Assembly: GCF_041897535.1 (NCBI RefSeq)
Contig: NZ_CP169217.1
Span: 3,348,001-3,412,000, forward strand
Direction: 5' to 3'
Source of the DNA: Methylomicrobium lacus_A
Lineage (GTDB): Bacteria > Pseudomonadota > Gammaproteobacteria > Methylococcales > Methylomonadaceae
DNA: 64,000 bases
Below, in pieces: positions 25,926 through 33,613 of the stretch (the stretch's first letter is position 1; each line of letters starts with the position of its first letter). The position numbers and the translations under genes are program-made. The notes under the pieces were generated by a model. It had not been told where the DNA came from, did not search any database, and saw nothing but the letters and a program-made list of their open reading frames with translations.

Positions 25926-26147
25926 AAAACGACCCTTTTCGGTCTTTCACGGCTTACTCATTTAACGTCTGTTCAATATCAATGTGCGGCCCCTTGTTCA
26001 GGAAGGGTATTTTTCTTTAGCAGTAGAGGTAGAGGTTGATATCAATAATAAAATACCGTAGCATTCATGTTAACAGATTGCCAGAGTGGCATTGTACACC
26101 GATAATCGTAAATTAATATACACCTAAATAGGTGTCTACTTAACGTT
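25926..26147 (+). repeat. Cassette-array leader (attI-like), copy 2
   Basis: Nearly identical to 19171-19389, with a 6-bp tandem expansion (GTAGAGGTAGAGG). It ends CTTAACGTTA, after which the sequence differs from copy 1, as expected at an attI crossover point. Confidence 0.75.
26036..26064 (+). promoter_or_regulatory. Putative cassette promoter (Pc-like), copy 2
   Basis: TTGATA-17 bp-TAGCAT, same as in copy 1, pointing into the second cassette array. Confidence 0.5.
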
Positions 26148-26167
26148 AGCTTTCAAGGAGAATTCCC

Positions 26168-26605
26168 ATGGGTTACGAAGTTCATATAACTCGAAAGGAC
26201 GAGTGGTCCGAGGAAGACGGCCCAGAAATAACCATTGAAGAATGGAAAAACTATGTTGCAACCGACCCTGAAATGCGGTTGGATGGTTTTGCCGAAGCCA
26301 CCACACCTGACGGCAGCGTATTGAGAATAGAAAGTCCTAGTCTTTCAGTATGGCTTGCTTACTCAGGACATGAGAAAAACGGAAACATGGCATGGTTCGA
26401 TCACTTTGAAGATAGAATCACAGTTAAAAACCCCGATGAAGAAATACTCATCAAAATGTATGCAATAGCATCAGCGCTTGGGGCAAAAGTCCAAGGTGAT
26501 GAGGGTGAAATTTATGACTCAAAAGGTCAATCAAATTGGCAGGAACTTCGAGGAAATGCTGAGCCAGAACCAGGTTTGGCTAAGAAGCCATGGTGGAAAT
26601 TTTGA
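26168..26605 (+). CDS. Hypothetical protein, first cassette of array 2
   Basis: A 145-residue acidic protein starting MGYEVHITRKDEWSEEDGPE, a start typical of a widespread small family found in integron cassettes and toxin-immunity loci. CAAGGAG 9 bp upstream is a good ribosome site. The middle (SVWLAYSG, MAWFDHFEDRITVKNP) suggests a β-rich fold and the tail ends in KPWWKF. I do not know its activity. It directly follows leader copy 2 and is followed by an attC. Confidence 0.75.
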   Translation: MGYEVHITRKDEWSEEDGPEITIEEWKNYVATDPEMRLDGFAEATTPDGSVLRIESPSLSVWLAYSGHEKNGNMAWFDHFEDRITVKNPDEEILIKMYAIASALGAKVQGDEGEIYDSKGQSNWQELRGNAEPEPGLAKKPWWKF

Positions 26606-26613
26606 GGTTGAAA

Positions 26614-26693
26614 GCTAACAGTGCTATAAACTCGGACCGCAAAAAGCATCGCTTCGCTCTGCTTTTTGCGTCCGGTTATGGCCAGCGTTAGGC
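26614..26693 (+). repeat. attC site
   Basis: An 80-bp site from GCTAAC to GTTAGGC. The inner stem CCGCAAAAAGC / GCTTTTTGCG is nearly perfect, with the loop ATCGCTTCGCTCT. One of the best attC sites in the window. Confidence 0.9.
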
Positions 26694-26710
26694 GTCAAAG
26701 GCAGAAGCAA

Positions 26711-27001
26711 ATGGAACTTCATGAGCAGCTTGAGCAAGTTACAGACCAAGCATCGTTCTTGGCCTTTGTGCGTGCGCTAGCAAAAGATCGTGCGTCAGCT
26801 GTTCAAGCCGAAATGAAGAGGCCCGGCTCATCTTATGGCCCAGACGCCGGGGGTTGGGAAAACACTTCTATTGAGTCGTTTCTTGAATCAGCAGCGGCAT
26901 GGGCGGAGGACAGCAATTTTGGTTCGCAGCAAGGATTAGCGTCGGCCAATCCTTGGAGGAAATTTGCGGCCTTCCTCTACTGCGGGAAGGTCTACGAGTG
27001 A
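26711..27001 (+). CDS. DUF7660-like small protein (cassette gene)
   Basis: A 96-residue protein; the ATG at 26711 is chosen because upstream in-frame starts lie inside the attC. The pattern SFLAFVRALAKDR, GGWENTSIESFLESAAAWAED and NPWRKFAAFLYCGKVYE matches a small helical family repeatedly found in gene cassettes (I believe DUF7660). It is probably an immunity-like or regulatory protein; no catalytic motif is visible. Confidence 0.75.
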   Translation: MELHEQLEQVTDQASFLAFVRALAKDRASAVQAEMKRPGSSYGPDAGGWENTSIESFLESAAAWAEDSNFGSQQGLASANPWRKFAAFLYCGKVYE

Positions 27002-27007
27002 GTTGCC

Positions 27008-27075
27008 GCCCAACAAATGCTTGCAGTGGACGTCTTCGCCTTCGGCGAGGCAGCCACTGAATATTGGAGTTACGC
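27008..27075 (+). repeat. attC site
   Basis: A 68-bp site from GCCCAAC to GTTACGC, with arms TGCAGTGG / CCACTGAATA and a CGCCTTCGGCG hairpin. Confidence 0.8.
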
Positions 27076-27078
27076 GTC

Positions 27079-27714
27079 ATGAATACATGCACACCACGTA
27101 TTGAGTCGGCCATACGCGAGCACCTCGCCCCGGTCTTGCGTGCAGATGGCTTCGCAGGCTCTGGACGGACCTTTCGCCGCGTCGCTGGACAGTGGATTCA
27201 CGTCGTCAACATCCAGGTCTGGCGTTACGGCGGGCAGTTCGCCGTCAACCTCGCGGTGCAACCCATGGCAATTCCCCAGGTGTGCGGCAACACGCCAGAC
27301 TCAAAGAAGATTACAGAGGAACTCTGTGAGTTTCGGCGTCGCATGTCAGAGTCTCAGGAGCGGGAAGATAGATGGTGGCAGCATGACTCCACGGATGCGA
27401 GCATGGCATCAGCCGTTCAAGACGCGACAGCAACATACACCCAAGTAGGCCGACATCTGCTGAACGATGCAACCGCCAAGGACGCCGATCTCAATACAGT
27501 TACGCCATCCGAATTTGCAAAAGGCAACTTCAACTTTCTTGGCTTCGGCTCAACAGAATGTCGAATGGCCTTTGCCTTGGCACGCTTGCGCAGAGCTCAA
27601 GGTCAATTGGATGACTCTCGCGCATTCGCTGCTCATGCCTTTCAAAGTGCGGGTTCTTCGGCGATCCTCATCAAAGCCGAAATTCAGACGTTCCTGAAAC
27701 ATGGTGACGCATAA
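27079..27714 (+). CDS. DUF4304 protein (cassette gene)
   Basis: A 211-residue protein whose ATG lies 4 bp after an attC core; upstream frames run into that site. RIESAIREHLAPVLRADGFAG, FRRVAGQWIHVVNIQ and the strand QFAVNLAVQP are the DUF4304 signature. The C-terminal half has helical repeat character (RLRRAQGQLDDSRAFAAHAF). Function of the family is unknown. The last codons overlap the next attC. Confidence 0.8.
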   Translation: MNTCTPRIESAIREHLAPVLRADGFAGSGRTFRRVAGQWIHVVNIQVWRYGGQFAVNLAVQPMAIPQVCGNTPDSKKITEELCEFRRRMSESQEREDRWWQHDSTDASMASAVQDATATYTQVGRHLLNDATAKDADLNTVTPSEFAKGNFNFLGFGSTECRMAFALARLRRAQGQLDDSRAFAAHAFQSAGSSAILIKAEIQTFLKHGDA

Positions 27715-27777
27715 CCCCTCCGTGAAGGGGACGTCTTGCGCCAAGGCGCAAGAAGCGCCTTACATAGAACGTTAGTT
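27709..27777 (+). repeat. attC site
   Basis: GCATAAC to GTTAGTT, 69 bp, with the inner stem TTGCGCCAAGGCGCAA. It begins inside the stop region of the DUF4304 gene. Confidence 0.8.
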
Positions 27778-27785
27778 TCAACGCT

Positions 27786-27850
27786 GCATAACAACGCGCT
27801 CCTGCCGACATCGGCAGGAGCGCCGCCGCACCTAAACTCGAACGTTACAA
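27786..27850 (+). repeat. attC site of a gene-less cassette
   Basis: GCATAAC to GTTACAA, 65 bp, with the stem GCTCCTGCCGA / TCGGCAGGAGC. It starts only 8 bp after the previous attC, so the cassette between them has no gene. Confidence 0.8.
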
Positions 27851-27910
27851 CAGGCAGCTTTAGGAGAGTGACCAGCCGTTTATTTTCTCTCTTTAATCGG
27901 CAAGTTATTG
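27851..27910 (+). repeat. Cassette-array tail, copy 2
   Basis: CAGGCAGCTTTAGGAG and TTTATTTTCTCTCTTTAATC match the tail of array 1 at 20980-21035. Confidence 0.7.
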
Positions 27911-28061
27911 CCGACTGCTGTCAGTGTCCCATTTAGGTATACCCATCAGAGACACCGTCATTGAGACAGTTTCCGTGTATCAATAGGATACCATTTTAGA
28001 ATTTGAGGCATTTCAAATTGAAAGCCTAAACCCTAATGAGACGGATTTTGGCTCATCTGAT

Positions 28062-28233
28062 ATTTGCAATTAATGTGAGCCCGCGAAGATGAATTGCGAG
28101 CCGGTGCAGCATAAATGCAAGCTCAGTTGCAGATAATGTGAGCTCGGCTGTTATTCATTTTCAATTATTTTGAGCCCAAAATAGCGTTAAATGCGAGCTC
28201 GATCAGTTTAAAATGCGAGCCGTTATAACTAGT
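28062..28233 (-). repeat. Right inverted repeat of the cassette unit
   Basis: Inverse of 25699-25871, with the same iterated GAGC motifs (AAATGCGAGC, TAATGTGAGC, AAATGCAAGC). A partial extra copy of the pattern is visible further right at about 28983-29053. Confidence 0.8.
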
Positions 28234-28257
28234 GGCGGCACAAAAGTTAGGCTTCAT

Positions 28258-28821
28258 TCATGCGGCGCCTACATATTTATAAAGAGTCGTTCTCGATATC
28301 CCGTACCGCTTCGCCACCGTAGACACCGCAATCGATGGATCTTTCAATAGGGTTTTGATTTCTCTAATCTGCTTGGCATCAAGCTTTGGCTTCCTGCCGC
28401 CGCTTCGCCCCCTGGCCCTGGCAGCGGCGAGACCTGCCTGGGTGCGTTCACGAATCAGGTTGCGCTCGAACTCAGACAGAGCCGCGAACACATGAAACGT
28501 CAGCTTGCCAGTCGCACTGGTAGTTTCGATTTTTTCGATGAGACTTTCAAACCCGACTCCAGCCCGCTCAAGATCAGTTACGATTTTGACCAGATCTTGC
28601 AAGGAACGGCCCAGCCGGTCCAGCCGCCAAACGACGAGAGTATCGCCGGCCCGAAGCGCCTTTAAACAATTCCCCAGCTCGACTCGGTTGGCACTCTTCC
28701 CACTGGCTTTTTCTTCATAAATGATCGAGCATCCGGATTTTTTTAGCGCGTCCCGCTGAAGGTCTAAATGCTGGTCGTCGGTGGAGACTCCGGCGTATCC
28801 TATTCTTTGATTCATTGACAC
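28258..28821 (-). CDS. Serine recombinase (resolvase/invertase) with altered active site
   Basis: A 187-residue small serine recombinase. The nucleophile serine is present in YAGVSTDDQHLDLQ, but the normally invariant arginine (YARVST, Arg8 of γδ resolvase) is glycine. VVWRLDRLGRS and ALSEFERNLIRERTQAGLAAAR are intact, and the C-terminal helix-turn-helix (VSTVAKRYGISRTTLYKYV) is complete. It lies 25 bp outside the right inverted repeat of the cassette unit and may have been its resolvase. Whether it is active without Arg8 is doubtful. Confidence 0.88.
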   Translation of the reverse strand: MSMNQRIGYAGVSTDDQHLDLQRDALKKSGCSIIYEEKASGKSANRVELGNCLKALRAGDTLVVWRLDRLGRSLQDLVKIVTDLERAGVGFESLIEKIETTSATGKLTFHVFAALSEFERNLIRERTQAGLAAARARGRSGGRKPKLDAKQIREIKTLLKDPSIAVSTVAKRYGISRTTLYKYVGAA

Positions 28822-28845
28822 TTTATGGACGTAGATAAATTGACA

Positions 28846-29200
28846 TAAATATTAACACATTTTGGGGTAAAAAGTAGGGGAGAAAAGGCGGCTGTGGCAA
28901 TTGTTCAGAAAACAACCGTTTGTTGAACAGTGTTGGATGTTCGTTGCCGCATTGCCGGCAAGCCCATCTAATCCCGAACTTCATTTGCAATTAATGGGGG
29001 TCCGCTAAAATGGAATACGAGCCGAAATCGGCGTTAACTGAGTCTCAAAAATGTGCATAGAATCGTTTATCCCAACTGAAGAGATTATTCCTGACCTCAT
29101 CGAACAAACAATTTCCACGATAATTACCAAAGGAGTTCAAGTCATTGAGTAATGAAATCCGATTTTATCGTATTTCTTAGCCAGAAATACAAAGTTAAGG
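28846..29200. other. Non-coding segment with partial inverted-repeat copy
   Basis: About 355 bp without a gene. TACGAGCCGAAATCGGCGTT at about 28996 resembles part of the right inverted repeat of the cassette unit. Confidence 0.4.
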
Positions 29201-29221
29201 TATCCACAAAATTTGTGGATA
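29201..29221. promoter_or_regulatory. Palindrome of two facing DnaA boxes
   Basis: TATCCACAAAATTTGTGGATA, extended on the right to TGTGGATAA, gives one perfect and one 8/9 DnaA box (TTATCCACA) face to face. It lies next to tandem repeats, as in plasmid origins. Confidence 0.6.
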
Positions 29222-29296
29222 ACCCTGCTAACAACTCGCCAAAATATCAGATAACGCATTGGAAGATATGCGGTTTAGTTAAGATGACCAAAAATT

Positions 29297-29690
29297 AGCC
29301 AACGCCGAAGATGAAGGGTGTGAATTGTTGTCTTTTGACATAGATATATTGTCTTTTGACATAGAAAGCCATCATAAAAAACCAATTTTCAGGCCGAAAT
29401 CGGGTTGAAAATAGTGTTTTATGACCTTGAAAGCTGGGGGATAAGCCGATTTATGCGACAAAATCGGCCTATTGTCTTATGACATAGCTCTTTAGCCAAC
29501 GCCGAAGATGAATGGTATGAATTGTTGTTTTATGACATAGATATATTGTCTTTTGACATAGAAAGCCATCATAAAAAGCCAATTTTCAGGCCGAAACCGG
29601 ATTGAAAATAGTGTTTTATGACCTTGAAAGCTGGGAGATAAGCTGATTTATGCGACAAAATCGGCCTATTGTCTTATGACATAGCTCTAT
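29297..29690. repeat. Two tandem 197-bp repeats with TGTC-N4-GACA sites
   Basis: Copy A 29297-29493 and copy B 29494-29690 are about 93-95% alike by eye. Each contains three TTGTCTTWTGACATA boxes (a TGTC/GACA dyad) plus a diverged fourth. Six equal protein-binding dyads in a tandem array look like a replication or partition control region. Confidence 0.85.
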
Positions 29691-29706
29691 AGAATTACCT
29701 CATAAA

Positions 29707-29828
29707 AATGCATGCAACGCATGCATTATTCTGTGTAAAAACACTTACTTTTGTTTAAATTTAATTACGAATCCTTGTTTTTGTGTAAAAACGCTTACAA
29801 GACAGCGGTTTTGTTTAAAAACACTTCC
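29707..29828. repeat. Perfect palindrome and three iterons
   Basis: AATGCATGC-AAC-GCATGCATT (29707-29727) is a perfect 9-bp inverted repeat. Then TGTGTAAAAACACTTAC (29732), TGTGTAAAAACGCTTAC (29782) and TGTTTAAAAACACTTCC (29812) are direct repeats. No rep gene is nearby; the WGR gene starts about 105 bp after the last. Confidence 0.75.
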
Positions 29829-29934
29829 GATCCGAGACAACCAAGTTTCCTCCCTTGCGATATTTCAAATTTTCTGTGCCAAGGTCAAGTCGCTTCATAC
29901 GATAATACCTTAAACCACCCATGGAGCACGGCCA

Positions 29935-30216
29935 ATGCTGAAGCCTGTTGTCTACCTCGAAGCGCGTGATCCGGCCCGCAACATTCACCGCGCCTATTCG
30001 ATCGCCTACGGACAAGACCTCTTTGGCAACTGGATTGTGGAAACCACTTACGGACGAATTGGCGGCAAAGGGCGAACCATCGTTACTGTAGTAAACAATG
30101 AAGATGAGGCAATCAATCATGTGCAAAAAGCGCTGAAACGCCGGGAATCCGCCCCGAAGAGAATCGGGGTGGGTTATGAGGTTCACGATGCATTCGGTGG
30201 GGCTAACGGCGTATAG
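29935..30216 (+). CDS. WGR-domain protein
   Basis: A 93-residue protein consisting almost entirely of a WGR domain: a first strand pair with RNIHRAYSIAYG, then LFGNWIVETTYGRIGGKGR, where the W-x-V-x-x-x-YGRIG core stands in for W-G-R. WGR domains bind nucleic acid ends in PARPs and in bacterial proteins. The C-terminal 15 residues overlap, on the other strand, the end of the convergent gene at 30183. Immediately upstream lies the repeat-rich origin-like region. Confidence 0.85.
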   Translation: MLKPVVYLEARDPARNIHRAYSIAYGQDLFGNWIVETTYGRIGGKGRTIVTVVNNEDEAINHVQKALKRRESAPKRIGVGYEVHDAFGGANGV

Positions 30217-30902
30217 CCGGGCGCAAATCGAATAGTCAGTTCACTCAAAATGCGCCCCGAGTGCTCATCAATCTTTCCCGCATAGTGGTTTACCAGGTCC
30301 ACCATGCCTTGAGTTACGCCACTACCCCCCGAAAATCCAACGTGCAGCAGTCCATTTTCATCTCTGGTGAACTGGAAAGTCACAGGCTGCATTCCGTTGT
30401 GTTCCACGCCCCAATCGGATTTTATTTTTAGGAGGGCGACCAGCCGCATCCAGCCTTGGCCTATGCCTTCTATCGGTGGGGTATCTATTAGCGAGAGCAA
30501 GTTATTGGGGGTGGGCTCAACCTTCCGGCCCCGGCTATTTTGATCTTTATGTTCCCCGCAGGCGGTGATAATCCAGCCCTCTCGGCTGTACTCTTGCCCC
30601 GGCGCCCCGCAGGTTTCGCAGGTATGGGACGATATGTATCCAGCCATGCCGACCACGCCCCCGGTATAGTCGTCGTGGTGATCGTGGTAGAAACGTAAAT
30701 CGCCAAACTTTTCTTTCACTTGAACGGCCTTGATGTCGGGGTTGTGATTAGACAGCAGGGCAGATATTGAATAGATCAGCTCATACCAGCCATTCCCGCA
30801 CTCGAATCCCCAGCACATCAGCGTTTTCTTCATGTCCCCATGTCGGTCCCGATAGAGACCTGGGAAGTCGCTGCATAATTTTTTATCAAGATCTGATCTC
30901 AT
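30183..30902 (-). CDS. Paralogue 1 of a CxxCGxPG family (unknown function)
   Basis: A 239-residue protein. A conserved frame repeats in three neighbouring genes: DFPGLYRDR, CWGFECGNGWYELIYSIS, EKFGDLRFYHDHHDDYTGGV, a zinc-like CETCGAPGQEY with a later CGEHKD, and HVGFSGGSGVTQGMVDLV. The last 15 residues differ from the other copies. The family is not one I can name; the Cys/His pattern suggests structural zinc, and tandem copies suggest immunity or sensor duplication. Confidence 0.75.
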   Translation of the reverse strand: MRSDLDKKLCSDFPGLYRDRHGDMKKTLMCWGFECGNGWYELIYSISALLSNHNPDIKAVQVKEKFGDLRFYHDHHDDYTGGVVGMAGYISSHTCETCGAPGQEYSREGWIITACGEHKDQNSRGRKVEPTPNNLLSLIDTPPIEGIGQGWMRLVALLKIKSDWGVEHNGMQPVTFQFTRDENGLLHVGFSGGSGVTQGMVDLVNHYAGKIDEHSGRILSELTIRFAPGYTPLAPPNAS

Positions 30903-30944
30903 TGGATTTTTCTCGAATGGTTGCGGTTATGTTGTGCAACAGTT

Positions 30945-31111
30945 TTAAATTTTGTTGCACAACGCGTTCGTCAGCAAGTGCCCCGAGTGCTCATCAATCT
31001 TTCCCGCATAGTGGTTTACCAAGTCCACGATGCCTTGAGTTACAGCATTGCCCCCCGAAAATCCAACGTGCAGCAGCCCATTTTCATCTTTGACGACCTG
31101 GAAAGTCACTA
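30945..31111 (-). pseudogene. Paralogue 2, C-terminal piece (split by IS630)
   Basis: It encodes FQVVKDENGLLHVGFSGGNA onward and ends HSGHLLTNALCNKI. It continues the N-terminal piece at 32431-32949 once the IS630-type element and one TA are removed. Confidence 0.88.
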
Positions 31112-32432
31112 GTACAACGCACCGGAAATTCTCCGAATAATTTTTAAACCACCAGAGGCCTTCCGGTATAAGTCCAGCGAAAAGGCTTAGCGAGGGTTTC
31201 ATTGAAGAAATCGATAAACTGAAAAATACGTCCTTTCAAATCTGCTCTCGAGGTGAAGCTTGCCCGTTTGAGCAAGCGACGGGATAGAATGCCAAACCAA
31301 ATCTCGATCTGATTCAGCCACGAGCAATGCTTGGGCGTATAAACAAAGCGAATGCGATGGCTTTCGTCCTGCAAAAAAGCCGCGCGGGAGTTCATATCCC
31401 GTAGTACTCCGCGTTCCCCTTTCACGCCCAAGTCCTCGTCAATTCCGCAGGCTTTGGCGATCCATTCCACCAGCGTCGCGGATTTATGGGTGTTCAACTG
31501 ATCGGCCACAAACAGCCATTGCCCCTGAGGGTCTGTGGCGACGGTTTGCTGCACGTGGGCGACAAAGTCAGCTTCTGTTCGTGTGTCCTGAACAGTGGGC
31601 GCAATGACCTTGCCTGTTGCCACCTCGAAGTTGGCAATCAGGGCTTGGGTGCCGTGGCGCCGGTATTCGTACTCGATCCGTTCCGGCTGTCCGGGTTGCA
31701 TGGGCTGTGCGGGGTGAATGCGCTCCAGGGCCTGAATGCCGGTTTTTTCATCGATGCTGATCACGTGAATGCCTTGCGCATGCAGCGCCGGGGCTTGCCG
31801 ATACAGGTCGCATACCGCTTCGACGTTGACCTGGAAGGTGGCTTCATCGTCGATGGTGGGATTCAGCCAATAGCGCGTTCGATGCGGCTTTAGCTGACCC
31901 TGCATTTAAAAAACGACCAATACTGGTCGCTGAGATACGGTCGACAATGCCTTGCTTAACGGCTTCCCGTGCCAAATCTTTGCGCGTCCAATGCGTCAAG
32001 GGTGAAGGCGGCGTTTCACAAGCCAACGCCAGCAGTTGGCAGACCTGTTCGGCGCTGAAGGTCTGTGGTGCACCCGGACGTTCCGCATCCGCCAGAATCG
32101 TCTCGATCTGCCGGCGTAAACGTTCGGGATCATCTTCGCAGGCAGCCAGCGCCTCTTGGGCCGACAGCCAACGACGACGCCACAAACCGACCGTCTCTTC
32201 CTTGATGTTCAGACCCTGCGCGCTGGCCTTGTTGCGACGGCCGGCTCCCGCATTTAAGACGATGCGCGCCCGCTGCACTAAACTGTGCGGCAGTTGCCGA
32301 CTTCGAACAATGGCTTCCAGCGTCGATTGTTGGGCTTGCGTCAAAATAAGCGGAGTGAGTGGGCGCATCGCTTCCTTGCGGGATGATTTTCGGGCTTGCT
32401 ATTATCCTTCATTTTTTAGGTTTGTAGTACTA
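31110..32432. mobile_element. IS630-family insertion sequence (1,319 bp plus TA duplication)
   Basis: The element itself spans 31112-32430. Its ends are GTACAACGCACC and, inverted, GTACTACAAACC. TA flanks at 31110-31111 and 32431-32432 are the IS630 target duplication. Excising it restores the reading frame of paralogue 2 by comparison with paralogue 1. The transposase gene occupies most of the length on the minus strand. Confidence 0.9.
31144..32368 (-). pseudogene. IS630 transposase, frameshifted
   Basis: The N-terminal frame (31844-32368) holds the helix-turn-helix domain (TLEAIVRSRQLPHSLVQRAR, then AQGLNIKEETVGLWRRR). The C-terminal frame (31144-31905) holds the DDE catalytic core: ISIDEKTG, FVADQLNTHKS and NQIEIWFG. 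They join at RFLNAG/GQLKPHRTRYWLN, in which one extra base in the CCC run (31898-31900 on the plus strand) explains the shift. Programmed +1 frameshifting cannot be excluded, but a plain mutation is simpler. Confidence 0.82.
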
Positions 32433-32949
32433 GCGGCATTCTGTTGTGTTCCATGTCCCAATCGGATTTTATTTTTAGAAGGGCGATCAAGCGCATCCAG
32501 CCTTGGCCTATGCCTTCTATCGGTTGGATATTTGTTAGCGAGAGCGAGTTATTTCCGGTGGGTTCAGCCTTCCGGCCCCGGCTATTTTGATCTTTATGTT
32601 CTTCGCACGAGGTAATAATCCAGTCTTCTCGATCGTACTCTTGACCAGGGGATCCGCAGGCTGAGCAGGTATGGGATGAGATATATTCAGCCATGCCGAC
32701 GACGCCATCGGTGTAGTCGTCGTCGCGATCGAGGTAGAAACGTAACTCGCCATACTTTTCCTTGACTTGAACAGCCCTGATGTCTGGGGTGTGATTAGAC
32801 AACAGGACAGATATCGAATGGATCAGCTCATACCAGCCATTCCCGCAGGAAAACCCCCAGCACATCAGTGTTTTCTTCATGTCTCCATGGCGGTCCCGAT
32901 AGAGACCTGGGAAGTCGCTGCATAATTTTTTATCAAGATCCAATCTCAT
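32431..32949 (-). pseudogene. Paralogue 2, N-terminal piece (split by IS630)
   Basis: Near-identical to paralogue 1 for the first 150 residues (MRLDLDKKLCSDFPGLYRDR, CWGFSCGNGWYELIHSIS, CSACGSPGQEYDRE). The frame is interrupted by the IS at the position matching residue 173 of paralogue 1. Its start overlaps the end of paralogue 3 by 17 bp. High similarity to paralogue 1 points to recent duplication. Confidence 0.88.
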
Positions 32950-33613
32950 TGGATTTTTCTCGAATGGTTGCGGTTATTATGTGCCCCGAGTGCTCATCGA
33001 TTTTTTTGGAATAGTGGATTATCAGGTCCACCATGCCTTTTGTCGATTGATCTCCCCCGGAAAATTCAACGTGCAATTGCCCGTTGTCTTTCTTGATTGT
33101 GAGGTCCACCACGGGCGGCATCCCGTTTTTTTCGACATCCCATTTGATGATTTTTTTGAGGGCGACGATCAATCTGAGCCACCCATTCCCGATGTCGTCG
33201 TCAATCGGCGTTGTCGCCGCCAAGTCTTTCCCGATGGCTTTGGATTTCCTGCCCTTGTGTTTCTCGCATAGGGTTGAGATATAACCGTCGTGATCCCTTT
33301 TTATGCCGGGATCCCCGCAGGCTTCGCATATCTGAAAGGAAATATGGCCGGCCATTTCCACCACGCCGCTGGCATAATCGTCGCCATGGGTATGATAAAA
33401 GCGCAGGCCTCCGAATTTCTCTTTTATCTGCTCGGACTCGATCTCAGGGTTATGTCGGGTCAATAATTCTGAAACGCTATGAACCAGCTCGTACCAGCCA
33501 TCACCGCACTGAATCCCCCAATAATACAAGGGGTCTTTGGGCTTGCTTCCATAGCAGCTCTCGAAAAGGGCTGGGAATTCATGGAACAGTTTTTCATTAA
33601 GCTCTTCTTTCAT
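32933..33613 (-). CDS. Paralogue 3 of the CxxCGxPG family
   Basis: A 226-residue protein, diverged from the other two (about half identical by eye) but with the same landmarks: YYWGIQCGDGWYELVHSVSE, EKFGGLRFYHTHGDDYASGV, CEACGDPG, CEKHKG and HVEFSGGDQSTKGMVDLI. Its ATG overlaps the stop of the phosphoesterase gene (4 bp), so transcription runs phosphoesterase, paralogue 3, paralogue 2, paralogue 1. Function unknown. Confidence 0.75.
   Translation of the reverse strand: MKEELNEKLFHEFPALFESCYGSKPKDPLYYWGIQCGDGWYELVHSVSELLTRHNPEIESEQIKEKFGGLRFYHTHGDDYASGVVEMAGHISFQICEACGDPGIKRDHDGYISTLCEKHKGRKSKAIGKDLAATTPIDDDIGNGWLRLIVALKKIIKWDVEKNGMPPVVDLTIKKDNGQLHVEFSGGDQSTKGMVDLIIHYSKKIDEHSGHIITATIREKSNEIGS

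Larger units (their letters stand above)
25699..28233. mobile_element. 2.5-kb inverted-repeat-bounded cassette unit
   Basis: Long inverted repeats (25699-25871 and 28062-28233) enclose leader copy 2, three cassette genes, four attC sites and the array tail. There is no transposase or integrase inside. The termini are ACTAGTTATAAC on both sides. I see no target duplication. This looks like a non-autonomous transposon or integron-mobilisation unit that carries a cassette array. Confidence 0.75.

Noticed and set aside
29297..29690. CRISPR array
   Set aside because: Only two long tandem copies of 197 bp, no short repeats with unique spacers and no cas genes.
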